From contig CBFFRP010000133.1 of the NCBI GenBank assembly GCA_965644295.1, positions 124,001 to 188,000 on the forward strand: a stretch of DNA of 64,000 bases. The letters run 5' to 3'. The stretch's first letter is position 1, and every line of letters begins with the position of its first letter. Made by a program: the position numbers and the translations under genes. This document shows positions 23,142-33,927 of the stretch, in pieces. Source of the stretch: Paraphysomonas bandaiensis. Its lineage: Eukaryota > Chrysophyceae. The notes under the pieces are model-generated. The model was not told the DNA's origin. It saw nothing but the letters and a program-made list of their open reading frames with translations, and made no database searches.

Positions 23142-25914
23142 CTACGTATAGTGCCTACGCCGCGTGGAGGAGGCGCTGCGTGGACGGTGAAAGTACTGCG
23201 CAGCACCACTGGATCGATTTGCCGATGCGCTGCGAGGTCGAACATGACCTTTCGAAGACCCGTCCCCTGAGCGATGAAGATTTCCATTCGACCCAGTGTG
23301 AGTATGAGTGTCTGACCGGGGTACTTCCTGGGCAGCGGTGCTATATTTCTTTGTCACATCCCCACCGCTGCTTACCACCCCCGGTGCACTGGGGCGTCGA
23401 TCAGTGGCGCTCCCATGCCGGTGATTGTCACCTTTCAGTGTATGTAGGAGCAGGTAATACAGCGTTGCCAGAGATGAGTGAGTCCTGCTCATTACTTGTC
23501 GTACCACATCATCCTTATCAACTCCAAAGTCTGCCAGCTCATTGATAACGCTATCGTTAATATCGTCAGCTGGACGGTCAGATATGAGAATCGCGGTTTC
23601 TTTTTGTATTTTGCTCATATCTGGTGCGTTGACGAGCTGTGTATGCAACCAAGGGTGCCTTAGTACATTTGCAGATGATATTCGAGTATAAGCATCCACA
23701 GTGAGCAGCTGTCTTATCAGATCTCGCACAGGGGTCGAAAGCTCATCCGGGATAGTAAAGGAACCCCTTGCGATGCGGCGATAAAGATCTGGGTAACTCT
23801 TTGCACGGAATGGAAAACATCCGCACAGCAGCGCGTAAAGCAATATCCCAAGTCCCCACATATCTACAGGCTTCCCTTCATATTCAGTACGACGAACGAT
23901 TTCTGGTGCCATGTAACTGGGTGTGCCACAAAACACTCGCAACTTCTTTCCATCCGGAGATACGGTAGAAAAACCAAAGTCAATTAACTTTATGTCTTTA
24001 TTTTTGTCGAACAACACATTTTCCAACTTGATGTCTCGGTGGATAATGCAATGCTGATGGAGATGGTCCAACGCTTGAGCTAACTGGAAAAAAATTCGCT
24101 TGCTCTCTTCCTCTGACAGTCGCCGCTTACTCTTAACGTAAGAGCACAGATTTCCTCCCTCAAGGCACTCCATTATTAAATGCATACGCTTCGGAGTCTC
24201 AACAGCCTCATAGAGACGCGCGATACGGGGATGGGAAACTTGCTCCATAATTTTAATTTCGCTCTGCATAACAAAAGTACTGGTTAGAGACATATAACTG
24301 CAATTGACATCATGACAACTGTCAGCACAGTGAGTTTGTCATCTATATGTGACTTCACACTGACCTGCACCCTCTTCCAATGCTCGGGGTCCTTCAGTTT
24401 GCTCTTGTCGTACGTTTTTATCGCTACCTTACTGCTGGTTAACCTGTGCCAGGCAGCTCTGACCTTACCGTAGCTTCCCACCCCCACAATCTTCCCAACC
24501 ATATACATGTCCATCAGAGCTGTAGAGGCCGGTCCACCCGCCGGAGGATGTGCCATCGTACCGCGACAAGTAAGTATTATTTTTTGTAGTTCGACAGCCT
24601 CTTTCAAGGAGCAGAACTGGTTTGGAAGAGTGGCCAGCCGAGGATACTCTCCAACCTCCTCAATACTGCTGCCGTTGCGCAAATCCGCACTCCCGTGTAT
24701 GTGTACGCTACTCTTTTCTCCTAACTCTAGAGAAGTAGAAGGTGTTGACACCTCCGGATGGGTTTGAGTATTACTTCGACTCTCGAAACTTTGTTTGTTT
24801 CCTCTCTCCTCAGTCCCCAACCCTCCATCTGCTTCTCGCCCCTCTCCCATGACATCTTCGCCCTCCCCTGCATCGTCTTCGTCGTCATTATCGTCATCTA
24901 GTGCTTTTGCGGGACGACGTTGATTATACCCACTATCTGGTCTCTGGTATCCTCCTGAAGTAGCAGACTTGGTAATGATGGGGGTGCTATCTCGGTTAGA
25001 AGCGACAGCCACTGCCTGCTCCACTGCTGCAGAGCGCTGAGCTACCTGAGCATTATACTGGTTGCCAAGGTTGATAGCTGCTCGGATACGGGACGAAGCT
25101 GATGTAGGGCGCCCATAGCTACCCTGGGGTTCCTTCGGCTGTATATCAACTTCCTGTGAAGCATCGTTTGATGGGCGAGAGGAGCGATGTTTCTCACTCT
25201 CGACTGCACCGGAACTTCCCACAGCAGCACTTAAGCCGTAATGCAAGCGGTACGACGTATTCCACCTGTCCGAGGCATCTGCACCGCTGCTTCGATAAGA
25301 GTTGGGGTTAGACCCCTGCGGACCGGTTAATAAAACCTGTCTATTCAGAACCGGAGTCGGAACGGGTTTCTCAATTGGAATTTCGTCGTGTGTTCCTGAT
25401 GAGTACTTGCCCTGTGACTTGGAGCGACCCATACTAGCAGATTTAGGTCGAGCATATCCAGGAGGATTAGACGGTTGTGTACTCTCTTTTCTTTCCACAT
25501 ACTGAGTTTGAATACCATTTGGGGTCCAAATTGTGCGTTTTTTCATATTGTCTGTATTACTAGGCCGATTTGCCCCGGCACTAGACGGCCGGTGACTAGT
25601 GCGGCGGCTATGGTGACCGTCACTACTTTCCGCGCGTTTGTCGGAGAAAAAATTCATTGTGGGGTGGTTAGAAGCATATCCACTCCCTGCTGGGCGTCGA
25701 GTTGCTCCAGCAGAATTAGGACGACTACTTCTACTAGAGCTCTGTTCATCAGATTAAAGGCTCAACGTAAATGTGAAAAAATGGAATTTACCTTGTAACC
25801 AGAATAAAAATTCGGAACATTTCCTCCGCTATACCCACTAAACCTTATATACTAATTAGGCACAGTTGGTAATGAATTTCATTCTTACCTAGAATGATAA
25901 CCACCAGTAGACAT
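23142..25914 (-). CDS. Ser/Thr protein kinase of the AMPK/MARK-related (CAMK-like) group
   Basis: Four exons: 25914-25889, 25837-25792, 25741-24365 and 24263-23142, with introns of 51, 50 and 101 nt; about 856 residues. Residues 1-430 are Ser/Arg/Pro-rich and probably disordered, with an acidic run near 325. The kinase domain is about 437-689: glycine loop VGVGSYGKV, VAIK lysine (466), HRDIKLEN (558), DFGFS (578), CGTPSYMAPE and DMWGLGILLYALL. A helix of about 720-760 (VINELADFGVDKDDVVRQV) resembles the UBA-like/AID segment that follows the kinase domain in AMPK-related kinases. The activation loop reads LRVFCGT, so the position of the LKB1-target Thr of AMPK is Val. The tail repeats RPRSAS. 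The first two small exons are placed because they continue the same Gly/Ser/Tyr-rich composition in frame. Confidence 0.9.
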
Positions 25915-26667
25915 CGTAGATTTCAGATTAAACTAAGCACCACTCACTTAATGCAACTACGAATCCATGGGTCCCGAGTAACAGTACATATAACATTTCA
26001 CGTGAATGAATAAATGAACAGTATTTAATATCTCGGCTATTCACTCCCTCCCTTAAAACTGTTGAGGTTCAAATAAAATCAACCGCATTTCGTTACTGTA
26101 ATTTTCACGAAAATACGTTTGTGTATATATACCTGAACACACCACGAACTGCATGTACAGTAGGATTCTGCTGTTCTTTGTTGCCGTTTCTTTGTCTCAG
26201 CGTTGCAAGAAATACGTCAAATACGTACTGTATACCATAGCCTCATCACTTGAAACGGCAGAACATATTAGCTGTATACCGGTATACGGTACTTTCATAA
26301 GTTCCGCTGCTCTATACGCCGACCTGCTCATGGCTATTCGGTATTCCTAGGAATACAGTGTTTGTTCATGTCGTGGTCCAGATATCTGGAAAGCGTTTCA
26401 CAAAATCACACCACTGCGGCTACATCGTGTGCCATATACTGGTACAGCTTTGCTTGTTGTACAATATCCGGATATCTATGATTCTTACCCGACGTCGAAG
26501 ATGGCCCTGATTAGGAATGATTGAAATCATCTTATGACAAGTAGATGTGCATAACGACCACCAACAGTACAGCAACAATAATTCGTAACAAGCAGCAATG
26601 AATAATGTAATAACCGCGTTCCCGTAATGTCCGAATGTGATTGTGACTGATTGGCACCAGCAAAGCA
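25915..26667. promoter_or_regulatory. Divergent intergenic region, kinase / EF-hand gene
   Basis: Shared upstream region of two divergently transcribed genes. No specific motif could be identified; short ORFs here look random. Confidence 0.35.
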
Positions 26668-27408
26668 ATGGGAGGAGGCAGTAGCACTTTCGTTATGAAT
26701 TCTGATGTGGAGGGCCAGGGCCCTGAAATAATGGATCTAAAGAAACAACTTCGTTTGAAAGATCACGAATTAAATAAATACTGGACAGCCTTTTGTAAGG
26801 TTGATAATACTTGTTGCGGAACAGTTAGTTTGGAACGATTTCACACATTTTACAAGCTAGATCAAACACCATTCAGCATGAAGGTGTTCTCCATCATGGA
26901 CAATGATGGCAGCGGTGGTATAAACTTTCATGAGTTTGTTCTCGCGATTTGGAACTATTTGTCGCTAGATGTAAATTCGCTTGCTAGATTCTCATTCAAA
27001 TTGTATGACACTGACAGTTCACAAGTTATGGAAAAAATGGAAGTTGAAGCGATGGTTGCATGTGTGTATGGAACCAGTGCAGGAACAAATGACCGTGTAT
27101 CGAAGGTATTGGAAAAACTTCAACCTGAAGATGGAAGAAGTATTACCTGTGATGAATTTATAGGGTTTAGTAAACAATATCCTCTTCTTTTGTACCCAGC
27201 TTTCGTTATGCAAAATGTGCTGAGAAGGCATATTTTTGGGGAGGCGTACTGGGAAGCAATAAGTGTGGAAAGAGCCCGCAATATGTCAGACAAAACAATA
27301 TTCGATATTTTGAAAGAAGAAGCGCAGGTGGAGAAAAAGATTGGTAGAGATACACCGCAGCAATATTTCAAAGAATTAGAGTCAAGAAGTAGACCGGAAC
27401 CTAGGTAG
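26668..27408 (+). CDS. EF-hand calcium-binding protein with N-myristoylation-type start
   Basis: Single exon, 246 residues. It begins MGGGSS, fitting the N-myristoylation consensus (Gly2, Ser6), so membrane attachment is likely. One clear EF loop is DNDGSGGINFHE (residues 78-89) with all usual ligands. A second at 114-125 (DTDSSQVMEKME) keeps Asp1, Asp3 and Glu12 but lacks the Gly at position 6. Flanking loops at about 46-57 and 153-165 are degenerate. The layout, four EF motifs in pairs after a myristoylated N-terminus, resembles calcineurin B-like and neuronal-calcium-sensor proteins. The C-terminal 65 residues, with conserved-looking RRHIFGEAYWEA, are outside those families' norm. The partner is unknown. 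It is divergent from the kinase gene, but a functional link is speculation. Confidence 0.88.
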   Translation: MGGGSSTFVMNSDVEGQGPEIMDLKKQLRLKDHELNKYWTAFCKVDNTCCGTVSLERFHTFYKLDQTPFSMKVFSIMDNDGSGGINFHEFVLAIWNYLSLDVNSLARFSFKLYDTDSSQVMEKMEVEAMVACVYGTSAGTNDRVSKVLEKLQPEDGRSITCDEFIGFSKQYPLLLYPAFVMQNVLRRHIFGEAYWEAISVERARNMSDKTIFDILKEEAQVEKKIGRDTPQQYFKELESRSRPEPR

Positions 27409-27794
27409 AGTACATCAGTGAATGTTTAATTTTCGATATTGTTTCACTGTACTTCCATTGGTGCATGTGTGTAATTGTAACGACATATTCTATACTTAAT
27501 AGCAGTAACGATATTCTATTTTACAATATTTGTTCCAATACACGCACATTGTCGTTTCTGCGAATTACTCTCACTCATTTAGAACTTTTTGACGAAGTAC
27601 AACCGTCAAAGCTGTGAAGGGTTTAAAGTTTCTCTAGCAGTATGCTTGTTTAACTGAACGATAGTATGCTTGTCATTGTGAGAGGGTATGTTTGAGTTAT
27701 TGATTGTAATATATTTTGGTGTGTAAGTAATTTATCGGTATTTTACTCATACCAATAATAGATAACGAAATCCAAAATTAAGTATACCTCACTC

Positions 27795-28385
27795 GACCCT
27801 CAACAAAGTCGGACTCGCACCTTTGTGTGATGCTCTGGGGGATAAGTACCGGATATACTTCTCCGGGAAACTAAAATGAGCCCCATATAGAGTCAGCAGA
27901 TATCAGATGTTGTTCTACCCAGGTCCTGGTAACGTCTTTCAGCCTTGACGAATAAATTAGTATCCAGGAATGGAATAAAGAATTGATCTTTATAATAGTA
28001 AAACAATGTTGTGATTATTAGAGTGTAAGTAATGAACACGATAGAGTGAAAATTATGAATAGCAATATAGAACGTAGCTATCATGCACAACGGAATAGTT
28101 AGAAGTGTAACTGATAATGACGACGTTATGATGACGATCACCTATCTTCGACAGATACTCTTTCTAATTCAGTTTATGGTGTATTTCATTGAACATTATA
28201 ACTCACAGATACAATCATGTATTAAGCTGAATCCTAATAAATGGGTCCACTTTAAACTACTTCGAAGGCATCCGGGGTATTGGGCTGCCTGCTGAAGTCA
28301 AGCATCCGGGATGTTCACCTTAAGGACACAAAAATCCTGAACAGTAGGCAGATGTCAGTTATATCAACATTCATTGCACGAGTGT
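27795..28385 (+). repeat. Dispersed repeat R-B, copy 3 (with insertion)
   Basis: The first half (27795-27970) and last part (28265-28385, CATCCGGGGTATTGGGCTGC) match R-B. About 290 bp of unrelated AT-rich sequence separates them, so this copy has an internal insertion. Confidence 0.6.
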
Positions 28386-28489
28386 TCTTTGAGAAAGTAA
28401 ATGATGATAACAAAGAATTTTCAATATTATAGAGACTTGGCAATATGCCGTGAGTGTCCTGTAGAAAAGATGTTCTGAAGCGAAAGAAG

Positions 28490-28625
28490 GGTTGTGGGTG
28501 GAGCAACGCAACCTGTCGCAGCATGTCATCACACACGATGGATGGAAAGATAAAGTTTTAGCTGCCCAGCGTGATGGTGGTGCGATGGGTATCTCAAGCG
28601 TTGGAGTGGGTGACAATGGATAACC
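28490..28625 (+). repeat. Coding-like repeat, shared with 32752-33056
   Basis: Contains GGATGGAAAGATAAAGTTTT, matching the minus strand at about 32880. The two regions share roughly three quarters of bases over 90 bp and both encode a GWK-KVL-AQ-GG peptide. Probably part of a transposon ORF. Confidence 0.5.
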
Positions 28626-28819
28626 TTCCATTTTCTTTTGTGGAAAAGAGATTGGCTCAAAAGAACACCAGGTTGAGTAATACGGAAGTATGTAGATGTA
28701 TATGGAAGTCTTGAACTTAGAGGTCGAAATCGATGCTTCCAATGCATTTCGGTTTGATTGTTGATAGATGGACGTGCATCAAGGAACAGTAAAATTAAAA
28801 TATTTTTGCTTGATAAGTA

Positions 28820-29057
28820 GAATGACAGCTGAGGTAGCTATATTGGCAGCTAATGTAGTCTAGTATTAAATAATTGCAATTGTAATTCACTACAACCTGC
28901 GCAAATTGACAATTAATTGACGCAGGTTGTAGTCCATTATAATTGCAATTATTACTTGCTGACTCAATTTCAACTATTGCAATTAACTGCAATTAATTGC
29001 AATTATTTAGTAGTAAAATACACTAGCTGCGAATATAGCTACCTCAACTGTCATTTC
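28820..29057. mobile_element. MITE with long inverted ends
   Basis: The ends are inverted copies of about 40 bp (GACAGCTGAGGTAGCTATAT at the left, its near-complement at the right). The middle is made of repeated AATTGCAATT blocks. Related pieces occur at 32035-32195, 33285-33370 and 38150-38240. No coding content. Confidence 0.65.
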
Positions 29058-29059
29058 AT

Positions 29060-29510
29060 TCCAGAGGCAACGATTCATGCGTAAAAACATAATTAGCACT
29101 AAATGTTGAGGAGTCAAGCTCTTGAGGAGGCCCGTCATAACAATCGTAGCTCAACTGAACAACCTTATTGGTTGTGCTATGCAAGTGTTTCATCCGTAAC
29201 GAGTTTGCTGGTTAAGTCTTGCTCGCTTCCGCTGCCTGCTACCATCAAACAAACGTTGCGCTGCATCGTCATTCGGAGCTAGACTCGCACCGTCATAATC
29301 TTCTTCTTCCTCATCGAACATATGTATTTTAGTTTGATCCTTTGCCGTCCGAGTTACGGCTTCGTTGCCACATTGAATCTTCACGACTGCCTTTTCGAAA
29401 GCAGCGTTATGAATAATAGCAGCACTGTCGCCCAGATGACGCTCAACAATCGGGTGCATTATGAAGGGTTCGTCAATCAATGTACAAACGTCGTGGAAGT
29501 CAAGCTGGTG
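29060..29510 (-). pseudogene. hAT-like transposase relic, C-terminal region
   Basis: The minus frame 29480-29190 encodes FEKAVVKIQCGNEA, an acidic patch (DEEEEDYD) and RQRKRARLNQQTRYG. A frame change then gives HLHSTTNKVV. The order AVVKIQ, acidic stretch, basic KR-rich patch and then S/T-N-x-VERLF is that of the C-terminal part of a large hAT transposase group. A paralogous relic lies at 32190-32690 and keeps TNIVERLF. Confidence 0.5.
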
Positions 29511-30435
29511 TTAACCTTACTTCTGTAATTGTACAACACTTATTTTTATAATGCAGGGCATATAATATACATGTATATACTCTGTATATAGGTGGATAGT
29601 CCTACAATTAGACTTTTAACACACCGGAACCAAACTCGAATGATCGCATAGGATTAGAAGCAAGTAGCGACCAATCACGGAAAATGTGGAGCCCCTTCAA
29701 TTAATCTTTACATCAACACTCTGCGTGACCGACAAAGCCAGAGCATAAATAGCTGCATAAGGATCGTTACAGTAAACTTATTATGCTTGTTCACCTCTTC
29801 ACCTTATCCAGATAGTACGAGTGAACCACGGAAAAAATCAGTATCCTTCGACATTGAGGGCAACAATATTACGATCTTGAATATACAATGAAAAATATCA
29901 CCAATTGCGTCGTGAAGCCAGAGAGTTAACATTGGGCTTCAACCTTGGATACAATGCATAACTGCTGCTGACCCTTACCAGCAGCAAGAGTTTATAGTAT
30001 GCGTTTAAACTCAAAAGAGTCTTTATTTTATCGTGGAAATGACAAGATAATGCATGCAGGTGAGAAATGAGTCTATCAGCTACTACTAAGTGATGAAACA
30101 TGATTGGGTAGCAGAGTCTTATATTATTACAGTACATACATGTGTTTTATAGTGCTTTTACAATGATTTACTTGTGGTACTAGGAATTCCTACGGCTTTA
30201 CATATATACATGAATGCACTACTCAGTATACACTGCATGTCAGGACCACTACGACGTCGTTGGACATAGTCCTAGTAGTTCCTACATACTTGGTCAAAGT
30301 TGGTCATCGAAATGACTTGTGGACACTGGGACGATAATAACATGACCACTGAAGACGGCGGTAATACAGATAGAATACTACTGTATTCTGTACAGGATAC
30401 CGGACTGCAGAGTATGTATATGATGATGGCATTAT
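29511..30435. other. Intergenic
   Basis: AT-rich region upstream of PPCS with nothing recognised. Confidence 0.4.
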
Positions 30436-30510
30436 ATGATACTAGATACAGCCACCTCCGCAGGTGTTCCAAGCAGTGTAATCTTGTTTGTGCACCTTAC
30501 ATGGCGAAGT

Positions 30511-31616
30511 ATGGCAACGAGTGTACAAGATTTCATCAGCACAGCAGCCAGAGAGAACTCAAAACTAGTTGCTGTGACATCAGGTGGTTTCCACTCAATT
30601 TTTTCTCGCCCGAGTTTACTTATGGATGTAGGGGGCACTACTGTCAATCTGGAGCAGAACACGGTGAGGTATATTGATAACTTCTCGTCAGGGGAGCGCG
30701 GCGCACTATCAGCGGAGTGGGTTATGACTCGCAGTTGATTTCAAAGAGATGATGCGGTACTTTGCAGGTATTTTCTAAGAAGTGGCTACTATGTTGTGTT
30801 TCTTGCGAGAAAAGGATCCATTATGCCTTTCACCAAAGAATTCCGCAAATCTATATCGCATCATATTGATATGAAATTTTTATCATGTCTTAGAGCACAA
30901 GGTGAGTATCACTACACGGTACTCGTATATAGCATTATATTTCGGTAGATGGGAGGTTAGAGTTCAGCACTAACGATGAGCTTAAGAAAGAGTATGCCGA
31001 GTATATGGAGTATAAGGACCATATTTTTGTCATGAACTTTACTTCTGTTGATGAGTACTTGGGACAACTAGAAGAAGTGGCTGTTGCCATAAGAACGTTT
31101 TTTGCTGTTCCGCAGCATGCCATGCTATATCTGGCTGCGGCTGTGAGTGACTTCTACATTCCAAAAAGTAAGATGCCAATGCACAAAATTCAATCTGGTG
31201 ACACACTTTCTCTCTCTCTTGACCCGGTGCCCAAAATGCTGGGTCGTTTGGTGAATGAGTGGGCTCCGTCGTCGTTTGTTGTGTCTTTTAAACTTGAAAC
31301 GGACGAGACGTTGCTTGTGGAGAAAGCCACCTGTGCAATAGAAAGGTATGGTGTTCATTCTGTGGTGGCCAATCAGCTTCAGGTAATTCATATATGTTAT
31401 ATGCTATATGCTTTGACAACCTTGGGGTCGGAATAGACTAGACGAGACGTTGTACGGTTGGTGGACGGACCTGTACTCCTACGAAATCACTCCATAAACG
31501 GCGGCTGTGCTGTATCAGTACTCTATCGGCCTGAGAATGAGTCTTACATTGAAGGGTTGCTAGTGTCTGAGATTATTTCTAGGCACAAGATATTCGTTGA
31601 GGCAGCTCATACATAG
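30511..31616 (+). CDS. PPCS: Phosphopantothenate-cysteine ligase
   Basis: Catalyses ligation of cysteine to 4'-phosphopantothenate, the second step of coenzyme A synthesis. Five exons: 30511-30583, 30632-30716, 30768-30901, 30949-31382 and 31437-31616 (introns 48, 51, 47 and 54 nt), giving 301 residues against 311 in human. Signatures after splicing: [67 protein letters not shown] and VVANQL. The first intron is a stop-free multiple of three inside TSGG and would be misread as coding. An upstream in-frame ATG at 30436 would add 25 residues; 30511 gives the family length, but the choice is not certain. Confidence 0.93.
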
Positions 31617-32034
31617 ATATGTATGGGAAAATTTTCGACACATGCACTTACCAGTGTATTGATTATCAGTAATGTATTTGGATGGTGAAACGTAAGTAAC
31701 CGAAAAATAAACTCACTCAATAATCGATTAATTAAAATTGTAATTACCGTCTCTTATCATTCATTGCTATTCACTAAATATTAACCTCACTACTATCAAT
31801 AAATATTATGAGATCTAGATAGTCAGGATCTTATGCAGTATACAGTATATCAGGGCCTTGTAACGGCCGATATATGTATTATCTAGTTAGATATTAAAGA
31901 CCATTATAATTGCCGAGAACTGGGCATCCATTAGTTGGTACCAGGTCCTGCAATATTTCAGTTTCACTGACTTAATCTTCATAATATCGTATCATCAATT
32001 TACGAAATGCTGTTTATAAGTACAGTATTCTCGA
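31617..32034. other. Intergenic, 3' flank of PPCS
   Basis: AT-rich; nothing recognised. Confidence 0.4.
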
Positions 32035-33060
32035 AGCAAGGTTGCGTGACAATTAATTGCCGCAAGTTGTAGTAAATTAAAATTGCAATTATTACTTGCT
32101 GTCCCAATTTCAATTAATCGCTATTAAACTACGTACGTATATATATAGGTATATATTAGTTGCCAACATAGCTTGTCAACTGTCATTTCATTCATGTGTC
32201 GATGATCCATGCGTAAAAGCATAAGTACCTCTATATAAGCCGAGGAGTCATAGTATTGCGCAAATCAGCCATATAACAATATTAGTTATAGCATGTAAGT
32301 GCCTCATGCTGCGGTATCGATATTGTTTATTGAAGCGTGCTCGCTTCCGTCGCCTGTTACCATTAACCAAACGCTGCGCTGTGAATAATCTTTCCACAAT
32401 ATTGGTTATAGCATGCAAGTGCCTCATGCTGCGGTATCGAGATTGCTTATTGAGCCGTGCTCGCTTCCGTCGCCTGTTACTATCAACCAAACGCTGCGCT
32501 GTGTTGACACTCTGAACTTATCCGTCATTGTTATCATTATCTTATTCCTCATTTAGACAAAATATTCTACTTTGAGCCTCTTCCGTTACCACTTTGTATC
32601 TTCACGACTGCCTTTTTTCGAATAGTAGCGTTATGAATAGTAGCAGCATTGTTGCCCAGATGACGCTCGACAAGTTCAAGCTTCCATATATTTGGTTAAT
32701 GTTGATCTGGAAATAATACTAAAGCTGATGTTCTTTCGTGTCATGGCTTTTCTACAAAAAACAAGAAGGAATATCACCCATACGATCAACTGCACACGCA
32801 TTCCACGTACTTAGTGATACATTGCGCTCCACGTAGCTATTCATTGAACCACCAGTTTGCTGAGCACCCAAAACTTTCCCTTTCCATCCCGTCTGCTTGA
32901 TGACAGGCTGCGAGAGGTTACTCCACCCATTATCCTTCCTATAGAGCACTCACGACATTGTTGTGGAATGCCAAGTCTCGATTGCAACTTCTCAAAGAAC
33001 ACAATGTCTTCTCGTACAGACCATCTTCTTTTAAAACATACACTGACTGCACTCATATGA
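32035..33060 (-). mobile_element. Decayed hAT-like element with a MITE-type end and a 120-bp tandem duplication
   Basis: On the minus strand, an N-terminal ORF (33056-32752 region; WSVREDIVFFEKLQ, then in the next frame GWSNLSQPVIKQTGWKGKVL) is followed at 32690-32190 by the C-terminal hAT relic (KRARLNKQSRYRSMRHLH, TNIVERLFTA). It ends in MITE-like AATTGCAATTATTACTTGCT sequence at 32195-32035. Inside the C-terminal part, 32278-32397 is repeated at 32398-32517 with a period of exactly 120 bp. The core with the catalytic domain is missing. Confidence 0.5.
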
Positions 33061-33927
33061 CAATCATAACTTATGTATTAAAATATCGACGTTGAGAAGT
33101 GATGATTCACCATCACGAATGATTTAGAGCTGGTTCTGTAGTTGTCTGCCTTTCTGGTAGACGTTGTCAATGAAGGTTCTTTCCAGCTGCCGTTTCTCAG
33201 TTTCACAATGAACACATTTGAACATAATATGTTAATGGTAATTTTGAACTTTTAACTAGCTATATGTAGAATTGCGTGTAGAAACGTAAAACTATTAATT
33301 GCAATTATTACTTGATGATACCTCAACTTCAATTATTGCAATGCCAATGAATGGCAATTAATTATTACGCAGCCCTGTCTTTAATCTTTAAGTAACGCGC
33401 ACAATTCAAATACCTTGAAATACAGCTTTTAATTGCTCACAGACAAGCAAAACTCAACATTGATTGCCTGTTAATCTTGTTGTAGATGAATACCATATAT
33501 ATGGGAATTGGAATGTATGCTTCCTACTTATATATCATCTATTGCTAATTGTGTATCTGAAAGTTTTTCTTTTACTTTCACTGCAAAGAGACAAAACATA
33601 CGTTACAGAACATGGCATATGTTTGTTACATGTCTCAACCAGAGTTTAACATGTCAAAAAGCAATACAAAGGTACAATAAGTATGCAGTGGCCCTCCGTG
33701 CTTAAAAAAATATTATCTAAATCGTATTATTACGAGTTTCAAGAACGTCAACATCATGAACAGCAGTCGATCCACTGTGCATTAGATGACAGATAAATAT
33801 AGAATTCTGCATGCGAAAAAATGACCAGCCTCCATTAAAGCAACACCACATGATGATGAACAAAACACCACCAAGCAATGGAGATATGACTCCGTCCACT
33901 CCAATACAGCAACTCGCGAACCTCTTG
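33061..33927. other. Intergenic
   Basis: A short AATTGCAATTATTACTTGAT block at 33285-33370 belongs to the MITE family at 28820-29057. The remainder shows no gene. Confidence 0.4.

Noticed and set aside
22967-23545. 192-residue plus-strand ORF
   Set aside because: It overlaps the last exon of the kinase gene on the other strand and has no protein-like features of its own.
28083-28295. 70-residue ORF inside R-B copy 3
   Set aside because: It lies in the inserted AT-rich segment and has no recognisable features.
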